64,000 nt of DNA from JBBQDZ01 sp038237515 (GCA_038237515.1 JBBRYP010000005.1:1-64000); one strand, 5' to 3'; counted from the first letter of the stretch, positions 51,172-59,888 are shown. Numbers and translations are program-made. Notes: generated from the letters alone by a model not told the origin.

Positions 51172-52050
51172 ATGACGCTCGATCCGGAGACAGAGGAGCG
51201 GATCGAGCAGCCGGTCTCCGAGGAGGCGCAGCGCGAGATCCGGCTCACCCCGGCGAAGGCGGTCGAGCGGATGCGGATCAACCTCCCCGCCCGCGGCAAC
51301 CGGAAGCTGCGCGTCCTGCTCGAGCGCGTCAACGGTGACCGGCAGCTCAAGGGCTGGTGGCACGTCGCGAACGTGAACGCGGTGGCGCGAATGGAGATCA
51401 ACGACCACTCCTGGGTGCACATCCAGATCGTCACGAACATCGCGCTCAAGCTCCTGCGCCAGCTCGAGAAGCACGGCATCGAGCCGGCGATGGTCCGCGA
51501 CTACGGCCTCGAGCAGGCGGATGCGGAGGTCGTCGTCACCCTCGGGGGCCTGCTCCACTGCGTCGGCATGGCCGTCCATCGCGACGGACACGAGGACTTC
51601 AGCCTCTTCCTCGCCGAGCCGAAGGCCCGCCAGCTGCTCGACGGCCTCTACGAGGAGCCCGACCTGACGGTGGTCGTCTCCGAGGTGCTGCAGGCGATCA
51701 CGAGCCACCGCGAGTACGGAAAGCCGCTGACGATCGAGGCCGGCATCGTGCGCGTGGCCGACGCGCTCGACATGGAGCAGGGGCGCTCGCGGATCCCGTT
51801 CGAGCGGGGCCGGGTCTCCATCCACTCGCTGTCCGCGGCCGCGATCGAGGACGTCTCGATCGGGGACGGCGAGGAGCGGCCGATCCGGATCGAAATCCTC
51901 ATGAACAACTCCTCCGGCATCTACCAGGTCGACGGGCTGCTGAAGGCAAAGCTCCGCGGATCGGGCCTCGAGCCCTACGTCGAGGTGATCGCGCACATCG
52001 ACACCGAGGCCGAAAAGCGCCTCGTCCCGATCTACCGCCTCGAGACCTAG
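51172..52050 (+). CDS. HD-superfamily phosphohydrolase-like protein with HD replaced by HC
   Basis: A 292 aa protein resembling archaeal/actinobacterial HD-fold phosphohydrolases: NDHSWVHIQIVTNIALKLL near 77-95 (first His, residue 83), LLHCVGMAVHRDGHEDFSLFL near 127-147, ITSHREYG and IVRVADALDMEQGRSR near 200. The defining HD pair reads His129-Cys130. The last Asp (in VADALDM) is present. It may use the Cys as a ligand or be inactive. C-terminal part (about 210-290) is a mixed alpha/beta appendage. Confidence 0.78.
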   Translation: MTLDPETEERIEQPVSEEAQREIRLTPAKAVERMRINLPARGNRKLRVLLERVNGDRQLKGWWHVANVNAVARMEINDHSWVHIQIVTNIALKLLRQLEKHGIEPAMVRDYGLEQADAEVVVTLGGLLHCVGMAVHRDGHEDFSLFLAEPKARQLLDGLYEEPDLTVVVSEVLQAITSHREYGKPLTIEAGIVRVADALDMEQGRSRIPFERGRVSIHSLSAAAIEDVSIGDGEERPIRIEILMNNSSGIYQVDGLLKAKLRGSGLEPYVEVIAHIDTEAEKRLVPIYRLET

Positions 52051-52088
52051 CGCCTGGCGGACCGCCGTCGGCCCGCGCTCTGGCTGAG

Positions 52089-52159
52089 CTGCGGGGCTAG
52101 GATTCGAACCTAGACTACTCGGTCCAGAGCCGAGCGTCCTACCGTTAGACGACCCCGCA
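52089..52159 (-). tRNA. tRNA-Gln (anticodon CTG)
   Basis: 71 nt. Acceptor TGCGGGG pairs with CCCCGCA, discriminator G, CCA not encoded. D arm contains CTAACGGTAGGAC, anticodon stem CTCGG/CCGAG with loop CTCTGGA (anticodon CTG), T arm CTAGG-TTCGAAT-CCTAG. All stems pair. Confidence 0.96.
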
Positions 52160-52289
52160 AGGGTGCGCGGATTGTAGCCGCGCCAGCTTCTGCGCTCGGT
52201 CGGCGAAGAGCCCGGGAGCGATGATTTTCGGCTCGCCCTCGGGTCGTAGACCACAGACAGGAAGTGCTGCCAACATCGAGGAGGGCGCA

Positions 52290-52937
52290 ATGGGCAAGGT
52301 CGTCGTCGACGTCACGATGTCTCTGGACGGCTTCATCGCCGGCCCGAGCCCGAGCCTCGAGGAACCGCTCGGCGCGGGCGGCGAATGCCTGCACGAGTGG
52401 CTATTCGGGCTGAAGAGCTTCCGCGAGCGGCACGGCCGGGAAGGCGGCGAGGCGAACCGGGATTCGGATCTCCTCGAGGAGTCGTTCCGATCGACGGGCG
52501 CGGTCGTGATGGGCCGCCGCATGTTCAGCGGCGGCGAGGGCGGCTGGACAGACGATCCGAACGCAGCCGGCTGGTGGGGAGACGAGCCTCCCTTCCGCGT
52601 GCCGGTGTTCGTCCTCACCCACCACGAGCGCAGCACCGTCACGATGAAGGGAGGCACCTCGTTCACCTTCGTCACCTCCGATCCCGAGCACGCGCTTGCC
52701 GTGGCGAGGGAAGCAGCAGGAGACAAGGACGTCAGCGTCGCGGGCGGCGCGAGCACGATCCAGCAGTTCCTTCGTGCGGGCCTCGTCGACGAGCTGCAGC
52801 TCCACGTCGCACCGATGCTGCTGGGTTCGGGCACCCGGCTGTTCGAGGGCCTCGGCCCGGACGATGTGCGGCTCGAGGCGCTCCGGACGGTCGACTCTCC
52901 GAGGGTGACGCACGTCAAGTTCCGCGTCGTGCGGTAG
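52290..52937 (+). CDS. Dihydrofolate reductase-like family protein (RibD C-terminal type)
   Basis: A 215 aa NADPH-dependent reductase of the RibD/DHFR superfamily. MGKVVVDVTMSLDGFIAGP is the family N-terminus, AVVMGRRMFSGG near 76-87 and VAGGASTIQQFLRAGLVDELQLHVAPMLLGSGTRLF near 152-190 are diagnostic. The ATG at 52290 has GAGGAGGG as ribosome site, unlike the leaderless genes. Such stand-alone members are of unknown substrate. A longer open frame upstream is rejected. Confidence 0.88.
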   Translation: MGKVVVDVTMSLDGFIAGPSPSLEEPLGAGGECLHEWLFGLKSFRERHGREGGEANRDSDLLEESFRSTGAVVMGRRMFSGGEGGWTDDPNAAGWWGDEPPFRVPVFVLTHHERSTVTMKGGTSFTFVTSDPEHALAVAREAAGDKDVSVAGGASTIQQFLRAGLVDELQLHVAPMLLGSGTRLFEGLGPDDVRLEALRTVDSPRVTHVKFRVVR

Positions 52938-53111
52938 AGCTCGCCGCGTGGACGCGGCGCCTCGCCCGGCAGCTGACGGGAAAGCGGGCTCTGGCGTCGA
53001 CGCAGGGCCGGGAGACTCACAGCCGCTCGCGACCGGCAGCCGCCCTTGCGCGCCCTCTTCCTGGTCGCGGCGGTTGACTCGGGAGGCGGGCGGCGGCACG
53101 CTCAGCCGGCC

Positions 53112-54965
53112 GTGCGCTTCCTCCGCGCCTTCCGCCCCACGATCCGCTCGCGCCGCAGCCGGGTGACGCTCTTCCAGGCCGTCGGGCTCCTGATGGCCGC
53201 CGTTGCCCTTCTCGCTTATGCCTTCGGGTTGCTGCGCCCGCTCGAGCTCGGCGTCGTCGACGCCCACTTCAGCGTCCGCGGGACGCGCAAGCCGCCCGCG
53301 GACGTCGTGGTCGTCGCGGTCGACGCCGCGACATTCGACAGCCGTACGAGCGGCGGCCTCGGCCTCCAGTGGCCCTTCCCGCGCTCGGTGCACGCAAAGC
53401 TCATCGATCTGCTCCGCCGCGACGGGGCGACGTCGATCGCGATCGACATCCAGTTCACCGAACCCACGGTCGCGAAGGAGGACAACGCGCTGGTCGACGC
53501 GGTGCAGCGCGCGCACGGCCGGATCGTCCTGGCGACGACCGAGGTCGACGAGAACGGGCACACCAACGTCCTCGGCGGAGACGACGTCGTGCGGGAGCTG
53601 GGCGCGCGCGTCGGCGACTCGAACTACGAGACCGATACGGGAGGCACGATCAGGCGCGTCGCCTATTCGATCGACAAGCTGAAGGCGTTCCCGATCGTCG
53701 CGGCGGAGATCGCGAGTGGCCGCACAATCAAGCGATCCGCCCTCGGTGGCCGGTCGACCTGGATCGACTTCGCCGGCCCCCCAGGCACGATCCGCACCGT
53801 CTCCTACTCCGACGCGGTTCTCGGCCGGGTGCCCGCGAGCGTCTTCCGCGGCAAGGCGGTCGTCGTCGGCGCCTCGGCGCCGAGCCTCCAGGACGTCCAC
53901 CCCACCTCGACGTCGGGGAACGGGGTCATGGCAGGACCCGAGATCCACGCGAACTCGATCGAGACGGCGCTGCGCGGCTTTCCGCTCTCCAGCGTCCCGC
54001 GCTCCGTGACCGGCGCGATCATCGTCTTCCTCTCGCTCGTCCCCGCGCTCGCGGCGGTGCGCCTGTCGGCGCTACGCGCGATCGGCGCCTCCCTCGTCCT
54101 CGCAGCGCTCTACGTCGTCGTGACGCAGTTCGCCTTCGAGCACGGCGTCGTCCTCTCGTTCGTCTACCCGCTTGGAGGCCTGCTCCTCTCCTCCGGCGGA
54201 ACACTCGGCGTCCACTACGTCCTCGCCGCGTTCGAGCGGGAGCGGGTGCGGAGCGTCTTCGCGCGCTTCGTGCCCGAGGCCGTCGTGAACGAAGTACTGG
54301 CCTCGACCGACAAGGACCTGCGCCTTGGCGGCGTGCAGCGCGAGGGCACCGTGTTGTTCAGCGACCTCCGCGGCTTCACGACGTTCGCCGAGCCGCGCTC
54401 GGCAGATGAGGTGATCGAGATCCTCAACCGCTACCTAAGTTCGATGAGCGATGCGATCCTCGCCCACGGGGGGACGCTCGTCGCCTTCATGGGCGACGGG
54501 ATCATGGCCGTCTTCGGCGCGCCGCTCCAGCAGGTGGACCATGCCGACCGTGCCCTTGCCGCCGCCTGCGAGATGCTGAGCGAGCGCCTGCCCTCCTTCA
54601 ACGACTGGATGCGCTCGACGGGGCACGGGGAGGGGTTTCGGATGGGAATCGGCCTGAACAGCGGCCCGGTGATGGCAGGAAACGTGGGTCACGAGCGCCG
54701 CCTCGAGTACACCGCCATCGGCGACGTCGTCAACACAGCCTCGAGAATCGAGGGGATGACGAAGGGCACGGCGCACTCGCTCTTCCTCGCCGACTCGACG
54801 CGTGAGACGCTGCTCCGCGAGCCGCCTCCGCTCGAGTTCGTCGGCGAGTTCGACGTGCGCGGGCGGGCGGGGAGGATCAGGCTCTGGTCGCTCGTCTCCG
54901 ACGGCGCGGCCGCACCCGTGGCAGTCGCGGCGAAGACACCACCCGATCCGGCCGCACCGGCGTGA
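53112..54965 (+). CDS. CHASE2-domain class III adenylate/guanylate cyclase
   Basis: A 617 aa membrane-bound cyclase. Helix near 22-38, then a CHASE2 sensor outside (about 40-290, VVVVAVDAATFD, IAIDIQFTEP, VVVGASAPSLQDV), then three membrane helices (about 297-375) and a cytosolic cyclase domain. Metal Asp residues are in VLFSDLRGFTTFAE and FMGDGIMAVFGAP, and the transition-state Asn/Arg in GDVVNTASRIE. The Lys that selects adenine in many adenylate cyclases reads Ala (LVAFMGDG). Start chosen at GTG 53112; a TTG 66 nt upstream is possible. Confidence 0.85.
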   Translation: MRFLRAFRPTIRSRRSRVTLFQAVGLLMAAVALLAYAFGLLRPLELGVVDAHFSVRGTRKPPADVVVVAVDAATFDSRTSGGLGLQWPFPRSVHAKLIDLLRRDGATSIAIDIQFTEPTVAKEDNALVDAVQRAHGRIVLATTEVDENGHTNVLGGDDVVRELGARVGDSNYETDTGGTIRRVAYSIDKLKAFPIVAAEIASGRTIKRSALGGRSTWIDFAGPPGTIRTVSYSDAVLGRVPASVFRGKAVVVGASAPSLQDVHPTSTSGNGVMAGPEIHANSIETALRGFPLSSVPRSVTGAIIVFLSLVPALAAVRLSALRAIGASLVLAALYVVVTQFAFEHGVVLSFVYPLGGLLLSSGGTLGVHYVLAAFERERVRSVFARFVPEAVVNEVLASTDKDLRLGGVQREGTVLFSDLRGFTTFAEPRSADEVIEILNRYLSSMSDAILAHGGTLVAFMGDGIMAVFGAPLQQVDHADRALAAACEMLSERLPSFNDWMRSTGHGEGFRMGIGLNSGPVMAGNVGHERRLEYTAIGDVVNTASRIEGMTKGTAHSLFLADSTRETLLREPPPLEFVGEFDVRGRAGRIRLWSLVSDGAAAPVAVAAKTPPDPAAPA

Positions 54966-55290
54966 GACGCTCCCTGTCAGACCTCCACGCCCGCGCGTTC
55001 CTCGGGCGTCGCTCGCAGTGTCCGGCCGGAGGAGACAGTACGTCTAGTACGGCTCCGGAGAGCCGGGTGCTGCGACCGGTGTCAGGCGGGCACTCGCGTT
55101 CCTGGCGTGCCGCTGGCAAGCGGCGGCGGGCGGGTCAGTGCTTTGCACGGCCCGTCCGTCGGCGCGCTGTCCAGCGGTGCGAGCGCTCGGCGGAGTCCGG
55201 CTCTGCCGGGCGGGAGCCGAGCGCGGCCAGGGGCGCGAGGGGCGGGGCCCGGCTCTGCCGGGCGGGTGCCGCCGCCGGCGAGGGGCGCGC
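54966..55290. other. 325-nt gap containing a direct repeat, no gene seen
   Basis: No motif-bearing reading frame or RNA is seen between the cyclase and the flippase-like gene. Its only recognisable structure is the 52-nt-period repeat at 55197-55290. Confidence 0.5.
55197..55290. repeat. Imperfect tandem repeat, 52-nt period, before the flippase-like gene
   Basis: CCGGCTCTGCCGGGCGGG occurs at 55197-55214 and 55249-55266, and AGGGGCGCG at 55229 and 55281, so the second copy runs up to the start codon at 55291. It looks like a recent short duplication of a leader region. Confidence 0.6.
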
Positions 55291-56229
55291 GTGAGGACCT
55301 TCTACCACGCGATCGGGACCTTCCTGCACCACCTGACGACGATCGGCTGGACGGCCCTCGGGATCGCGCTCGGCCTCCATCTCCTGCGGCTCGTCCTGCG
55401 CTCGATCGCCTGGCGGAACATCGTCCGGGCGGCCTATCCGGAGGCGCGGGTCCCCCACCGCACCGTCTTCGGCGCCTACGTCGCCGGTGTCGGGGTCAAC
55501 TCGATCGTCCCGGCGCGCGGCGGCGACGTGCTGAAGCTCTTCCTCGCCAAGCGCAGGCTCGAGGACGCGACCTACCCGACGCTCGGCGCGACGCTCATCC
55601 CCGAGACGCTCCTCGATTCCACCATCGCCGGGGTGATCGTGCTCTGGGGCTTCGAGACCGGGGCACTCCCGGGCCTCCACGTCCTGCCGCACCTGCCGAA
55701 GATCGACTGGGCCTTCTTCGCGCGCCATCCCGACGCCTCGGCGATCGGTGGCGGGATCGCGCTTCTCGCGCTCGTCTTCGGCCTCGCGCTCGCCGAGCGC
55801 AGGCTCCAGGCCTTCTGGCAACGGGTCGCGCAGGGCTTCGCGATCCTGCGCGACCGACGCCGCTACGTCCGGCAGGTCGCCTCGTGGCAGACGTTGAGCT
55901 GGCTGCTCCGCGGGGCGACGGTCTACTTCTTCCTGCACGCCTTCCACATGCCCGCGACGCTCCACAACGCTCTCGTCGTCCTCGCCGTCCAGAGCCTGTC
56001 GTCGCTCCTGCCGCTCACGCCGGGCGGCGTCGGCACGGTTCAGGGTCTGCTCGTCTACATCTTCAGGGGCAAGGTCGCCACCGGGACGGTGCTGACGTTC
56101 AGCGTCGGGATGCACATCGCCACCGTCGTCTTCAACCTCGCCCTCGGCTTCGGCGCGATCTTCGCGATGCTCCGGACGCTGCGCTGGAAGCGGATCGTCC
56201 GCCCAGAGGAGCGGCTGGCCGAACGGTGA
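55291..56229 (+). CDS. Lysylphosphatidylglycerol synthase transmembrane-domain (flippase-like) protein
   Basis: A 312 aa integral membrane protein of the LPG-synthase TM / UPF0104 family, with about seven helices. VAGVGVNSIVPARGGDVLKLFL near 57-78 and LPLTPGGVGTVQGLLVY near 245-261 are the family's conserved loops. No aminoacyl-transfer domain is attached, so lipid flipping rather than synthesis is likely. GTG start at 55291; the longer frame upstream is repeat sequence. Confidence 0.82.
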   Translation: MRTFYHAIGTFLHHLTTIGWTALGIALGLHLLRLVLRSIAWRNIVRAAYPEARVPHRTVFGAYVAGVGVNSIVPARGGDVLKLFLAKRRLEDATYPTLGATLIPETLLDSTIAGVIVLWGFETGALPGLHVLPHLPKIDWAFFARHPDASAIGGGIALLALVFGLALAERRLQAFWQRVAQGFAILRDRRRYVRQVASWQTLSWLLRGATVYFFLHAFHMPATLHNALVVLAVQSLSSLLPLTPGGVGTVQGLLVYIFRGKVATGTVLTFSVGMHIATVVFNLALGFGAIFAMLRTLRWKRIVRPEERLAER

Positions 56230-56241
56230 ATCGGCGCGAGA

Positions 56242-56247
56242 TAGGCT
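56242..56247 (+). promoter_or_regulatory. -10 box of the DUF4389 gene
   Basis: TAGGCT, 6 nt before the GTG at 56254. Confidence 0.5.
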
Positions 56248-56253
56248 CGCCCG

Positions 56254-57498
56254 GTGGAGACATCCCCGGCGGAGCACCCTGTGAGGATGGTGGTCACAGA
56301 CGACCTGCGGCGCTCGCGGCTGACCGTCTTCTTCCGGGCGCTGCTCGCGCTCCCGCATCTCCTCTGGCTGGCGCTCCTCGGCTCGGTGATCACCCTCCTC
56401 GTCGTCATCGACTGGTTCGCGATCCTCTTCACGGGGCGCGCCCCGCGCGACATCCAGCGTTTCGTCGCCGGCTTCGTACGCTATGTCACCCAAGTCGAGG
56501 CCTACCTCTTCCTGGCCGCCAACCCCTTTCCCGCCTTCCTCCTCGGCAACCCGCCGCCCTATCCGGTCGACGTCGAGATCGACCTGCCGGAGCGCCAGAG
56601 CCGCGCGATGGCGTTCTTCCGGCTCGTGCTCGCGCTGCCCGCAATCCTGATCGTGACGGCGTTCGCCGGCGGCGTCGGCGGCTCGCCCCGCTACGTCGCC
56701 GGCGGCCTGCTCGGGACGGGAGCGTTGCTCGTCTGGTTCTACGCCCTCGCGAGAGCTGAAGCCCCCCGCGGGCTGCGCGACGTGATGGTCTGGAGCCTCG
56801 GCCACGCGGCTCAGACGCTGGCCTACCTGTTCCTCGTCACCGACCGGTACCCCTACAGCGGGCCTTGGCCGCACCTGGCCGGGGTTCACACCTACGATCG
56901 GGAGATTCTCCCGCCGCGGCCACCCGCGCGCCTGCACGTGACCGGTGATCTGCGCCGCTCGCGGCTGATTGTCTTCTTCCGGCTTCCGCTCGCGTTCCCG
57001 CACCTGGTCTGGCTCGTGCTGTGGGGCGTCCTGGCCACCGCCGCCGTCGTCGCCGGCTGGTTCGCGACGCTCGTGCTCGGGCGCGCGCCGAGGCCGTTTG
57101 CCCGCTTCCTCGCCGCCTACCTCCGCTACCAGACGCACGTCACGGCGTTCCTGCATCTGATTGGAGGCCCGTTCCCCGGGTTCACCGGAAAGGCAGGCAC
57201 GTACCCGGTCGACCTCGTGATCGATCCCTTCGGACCTCAGCGGCGAGTCGTCACGCTCTTCCGGCTGTTCCTCGCGGTCCCGGCGATCTTGCTCAACTCG
57301 GCGGCCTACCTCCTGCTCTTCGTCGCGGCGCTCCTCGGGTGGATCGTCGCCCTCCTCCGGGGAGCGATGCCGGAAGGCCTGCGCGATGCGGGCGCGTGGG
57401 CGCTCGGCTACTCGGGCCAGCTGAACGCATATCTCCTCCTGTTGAGCGACCGGTATCCGTACAGCGGCCCCCTCCTACCCTCTGCGGACGCTGCCTGA
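56254..57498 (+). CDS. DUF4389 membrane protein with internal duplication
   Basis: A 414 aa membrane protein built of two repeated halves. VVTDDLRRSRLTVFFRALLALPH (near 13-35) recurs as VTGDLRRSRLIVFFRLPLAFPH (near 229-250), and PYPVDVEIDLP (near 105) recurs as TYPVDLVIDPF (near 315). Each half has several helices and ends in the motif SDRYPYSGP or TDRYPYSGP. Function of DUF4389 is unknown. No partner gene is apparent. Confidence 0.85.
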   Translation: METSPAEHPVRMVVTDDLRRSRLTVFFRALLALPHLLWLALLGSVITLLVVIDWFAILFTGRAPRDIQRFVAGFVRYVTQVEAYLFLAANPFPAFLLGNPPPYPVDVEIDLPERQSRAMAFFRLVLALPAILIVTAFAGGVGGSPRYVAGGLLGTGALLVWFYALARAEAPRGLRDVMVWSLGHAAQTLAYLFLVTDRYPYSGPWPHLAGVHTYDREILPPRPPARLHVTGDLRRSRLIVFFRLPLAFPHLVWLVLWGVLATAAVVAGWFATLVLGRAPRPFARFLAAYLRYQTHVTAFLHLIGGPFPGFTGKAGTYPVDLVIDPFGPQRRVVTLFRLFLAVPAILLNSAAYLLLFVAALLGWIVALLRGAMPEGLRDAGAWALGYSGQLNAYLLLLSDRYPYSGPLLPSADAA

Positions 57499-57535
57499 GA
57501 AGCAGCATTCGCATGCCGGCCAGGATCGTTTTCGA

Positions 57536-58270
57536 CTAACCGACGTCGCGGCGCAGCTCGGCGAGGACCCCCAGCGCGCCGAGCGCGGCGGCCTCGGCGG
57601 CGAGCACGGCCACGCCGGCGAGTGGCGGGAGCAGGTGCGCCGCCTCCTCGCCCGTCATCGCCTGACCCGCGGGGCCGGGCGCGAAGCGGCCGGCGCCCGG
57701 CAGGAGCCCGAAGAGGATGTTCTCGAGCACGAAGACCCAGACGACGACCCCGAGGATGGCTCCCACCTGGCTCCGCACGAGGGCGCCGACACCCGCGCCG
57801 ACGGCCGCCCAGAGCGCCGCCGCACCGATCGTCCCGAAGAGGAGCACGAGCGCGTCGCCCGTGCCGAGGGCGAGGTGCGCGCCGCGCGCGGCGAGGACGC
57901 CCGAGCCCAGACCGAAGGCCACCCCTTCCGCGAGGACGCCGAAGGCCGTGCCGACCAGGAGGCTCGCGAAGAGCTTCGCGCAGACCACACGCTCCCGCCG
58001 CGGCGAGAACACGAACGTCGGCCGGATCGTGCCGTGCCGGTACTCGCTCGTCACCGACATGATCCCGACGAGCGCCGCGAAGATGACGCCGACGGCGCCC
58101 ACCGCGAGCAGCGAGCGCTGCTCGCTGCGCGAGGCGAGCTCGACGTCGTGGATCGTCAACCCATGCACGAGGACGATCACGACCACGAGCAGCAGCATCG
58201 ACACGAGCAGCGTCAGATTCGTGCGCGTCGAGCGCATCTTCAGGATCTCGGAGCGCAGCAGGCGGCTCAA
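57536..58270 (-). CDS. ABC-2 type transporter permease
   Basis: A 244 aa membrane protein with about six helices and an N-terminal amphipathic start MSRLLRSEILKMRSTRTNLTL, typical of ABC-2 exporters. EYRHGTIRPTFVFSPRRERVVCAKLFA near 74-100 is the family's cytoplasmic loop. It overlaps the ATPase stop as ATGA. The pair probably exports or resists a small molecule, substrate unknown. Confidence 0.87.
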   Translation of the reverse strand: MSRLLRSEILKMRSTRTNLTLLVSMLLLVVVIVLVHGLTIHDVELASRSEQRSLLAVGAVGVIFAALVGIMSVTSEYRHGTIRPTFVFSPRRERVVCAKLFASLLVGTAFGVLAEGVAFGLGSGVLAARGAHLALGTGDALVLLFGTIGAAALWAAVGAGVGALVRSQVGAILGVVVWVFVLENILFGLLPGAGRFAPGPAGQAMTGEEAAHLLPPLAGVAVLAAEAAALGALGVLAELRRDVG

Positions 58271-59166
58271 CTCGGCTCCCGTCCCGTCAGCTCGAGGAAG
58301 ACCTCCTCGAGGCTCGAAGCCTCGGTCACGAGCTCGTGCAGGACGATCCCGGCGGCCGCGGCGATCTCGCCGATGCGCGCGCTCGGCGCGTCGCGGACAA
58401 GCAACTCTCCGGGCAAGCGTGTAGACGCCTCGATGCCGGCCGCAGCGAGCGCCGCGAGGAGCCGATCCGCCTCGGGGGAGCGCACCCGCACCGCCCCCGT
58501 CACGCCGGAGGTCAGGGCGGCGAGCGGCGCGAAGGTGACGAGCCTGCCCCGGTCGATGATCACGACCTGGTCGACCGTCTGCGCGACCTCCGCGAGCACG
58601 TGGCTCGAGACGAGGACGGTTCTTCCGCCCGCCGCGAAGCCGCGCAGGAAGTCGCGGAGCCAGCGGACGCCTTCGGGATCGAGCCCGTTCGCCGGCTCGT
58701 CCAGGATCAGGAGCTCGGGCTCGCCGAGGAGCGCGACCGCCAGGCCGAGGCGCTGGCGCATCCCAAGCGAGTACGTCTTCACCCGGCGGCGGGCGGCGCC
58801 CGCGAGGTCGACGAGGCCCAGCACCTCGTCGACGCGCGTCGCCGCGATCCCCGTCGCCGCCGCGAAAGTTCGCACGTGGTCGCGCCCGGAGCGGCCGGGG
58901 TGGAAGTCGGTCGCCTCGAGCACCGCGCCCACTCGGTGCGCCGGATCCTCGAGGTCGCGGTAGCGGCGGCCGAAGACGAGCGGCGTCCCCGCGGTCGGCT
59001 CGGCGAGGCCGAGCAGCATCCGCAGCGTCGTCGTCTTCCCGGCGCCGTTCGGCCCCAGAAAGCCCGTGATCGTGCCGGTGGCGAGGGTGAAGCTCAGATC
59101 CTCGACCGCGGTGGACCGGCCGAACCGCTTCGTCAGCCCCTGGACGGAGATCGCATGATCCGCCAC
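58267..59166 (-). CDS. ABC transporter ATP-binding protein
   Basis: A 299 aa ATPase partner of the permease. Walker A GPNGAGKTTT near 38-47, signature YSLGMRQRLGLAVALL near 133-148 (a common variant), Walker B LLILDEPANGLDPEG near 152-168 and H-loop SSHVLAEV near 190. The C-terminal regulatory part (about 220-299) is typical for ABC-2/DrrA-type transporters. GTG start at 59166 with TAGGGT 7 nt upstream. Confidence 0.92.
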   Translation of the reverse strand: MADHAISVQGLTKRFGRSTAVEDLSFTLATGTITGFLGPNGAGKTTTLRMLLGLAEPTAGTPLVFGRRYRDLEDPAHRVGAVLEATDFHPGRSGRDHVRTFAAATGIAATRVDEVLGLVDLAGAARRRVKTYSLGMRQRLGLAVALLGEPELLILDEPANGLDPEGVRWLRDFLRGFAAGGRTVLVSSHVLAEVAQTVDQVVIIDRGRLVTFAPLAALTSGVTGAVRVRSPEADRLLAALAAAGIEASTRLPGELLVRDAPSARIGEIAAAAGIVLHELVTEASSLEEVFLELTGREPS

Positions 59167-59173
59167 CGGCGGG

Positions 59174-59179
59174 ACCCTA
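59174..59179 (-). promoter_or_regulatory. -10 box of the ABC-2 transporter operon
   Basis: TAGGGT on the minus strand, 7 nt before the GTG at 59166. Confidence 0.5.
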
Positions 59180-59206
59180 GAGGTGGTGACGGCCGGGGGC
59201 CTGCGC

Positions 59207-59434
59207 TCAGTCGCCGCCGAGGTCCCGCGCGCGGCGCTCCTCGACGGACTCGCCCTCCTGCGGCGCGCCTGCCGGACCGCTCATCACGATCCCACCTTCC
59301 TCGACCACGTCACGCGGGTCCGCGTGCCGGTACTCGTCGCTCTGCACGCCGCCGCGCGGATCGTCGGGGCGATCGAGCGGGTGGACCTCGCCCTGCTGCT
59401 TGCCGGCGGTCTTCTCACCGTCGTTGTCTGCCAT
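59207..59434 (-). CDS. Small acidic hydrophilic protein
   Basis: A 75 aa protein without recognised family, strongly hydrophilic (MADNDGEKTAGKQQGEVHPL and GAPQEGESVEERRARDL), with no membrane segment. It may be disordered. Support comes from a TAGCGA hexamer 6 nt before the ATG and protein-like composition rather than homology. Confidence 0.55.
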   Translation of the reverse strand: MADNDGEKTAGKQQGEVHPLDRPDDPRGGVQSDEYRHADPRDVVEEGGIVMSGPAGAPQEGESVEERRARDLGGD

Positions 59435-59440
59435 GTTCGC

Positions 59441-59446
59441 TCGCTA
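59441..59446 (-). promoter_or_regulatory. -10-like box of the 75-aa gene
   Basis: TAGCGA on the minus strand, 6 nt before the ATG at 59434. Confidence 0.35.
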
Positions 59447-59469
59447 CCCCTGCCGCTCGCGCTGAATCA

Positions 59470-59709
59470 TCAGTGCCGCGTGCCTTCGGACTCCCGGACG
59501 ACGCGGTAGGTGTGACCTCGCCGGCACTCGCCACTCGCGGCGTCCACCGCCAGGGGAACCTCGCCGCCGATGCGGACCTCCGCAAGCGCCTCCTCGGTCA
59601 GCCAGTGCGGCTCCGTCCGTCCCTGCCAGCCGGTCTTTTCGCTGACGCAGTCGTCGCAGAGCCCGGAGTACTCGGTCTGCCCCGGGTCGACGAGGATCAG
59701 CGTCGGCAC
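59470..59709 (-). CDS. Small protein with a CxxC pair
   Basis: A 79 aa protein. It begins MPTLILVDPGQTEYSGLCDDC and contains Cys18 and Cys21 plus a third Cys and a His in CRRGHTYRV, a possible metal site. A GTG start at 59709 has TACGAT 7 nt upstream, which supports expression. Function unknown. Confidence 0.6.
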   Translation of the reverse strand: MPTLILVDPGQTEYSGLCDDCVSEKTGWQGRTEPHWLTEEALAEVRIGGEVPLAVDAASGECRRGHTYRVVRESEGTRH

Positions 59710-59716
59710 GCCGCCG

Positions 59717-59722
59717 ATCGTA
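59717..59722 (-). promoter_or_regulatory. -10 box of the 79-aa gene
   Basis: TACGAT on the minus strand, 7 nt before the GTG at 59709. Confidence 0.45.
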
Positions 59723-59763
59723 GGCGATCGCGCAATCGAGCACCGCTACACTTGCCGCCGCCG

Positions 59764-59836
59764 GGCGCATTCGTCTAGTGGCCTAGGACACCGCCCTCTC
59801 ACGGCGGCGGCACGGGTTCGAATCCCGTATGCGCCT
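59764..59836 (+). tRNA. tRNA-Glu (anticodon CTC)
   Basis: 73 nt. Acceptor GGCGCAT pairs with ATGCGCC, discriminator T. D arm GTCTAGTGGCCTAGGAC, anticodon stem CCGCC/GGCGG with loop CTCTCAC (anticodon CTC), T arm ACGGG-TTCGAAT-CCCGT. CCA is not encoded. The T discriminator is unusual for tRNA-Glu. Confidence 0.95.
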
Positions 59837-59875
59837 CTCCTCGTTCCGCTGGCACATAGGCAGCGCGCGCTTGGG

Positions 59876-59881
59876 TACAAA
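59876..59881 (+). promoter_or_regulatory. -10-like box of the TolB-like gene
   Basis: TACAAA, 7 nt before the GTG at 59889, 39 nt after the tRNA-Glu end. Confidence 0.45.
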
Positions 59882-59888
59882 GACGGTC

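Noticed and set aside
59829..59888. Upstream start for the TolB-like gene at 59829
   Set aside because: It would begin inside tRNA-Glu; GTG 59889 gives a clean signal peptide and has a -10 7 nt upstream.
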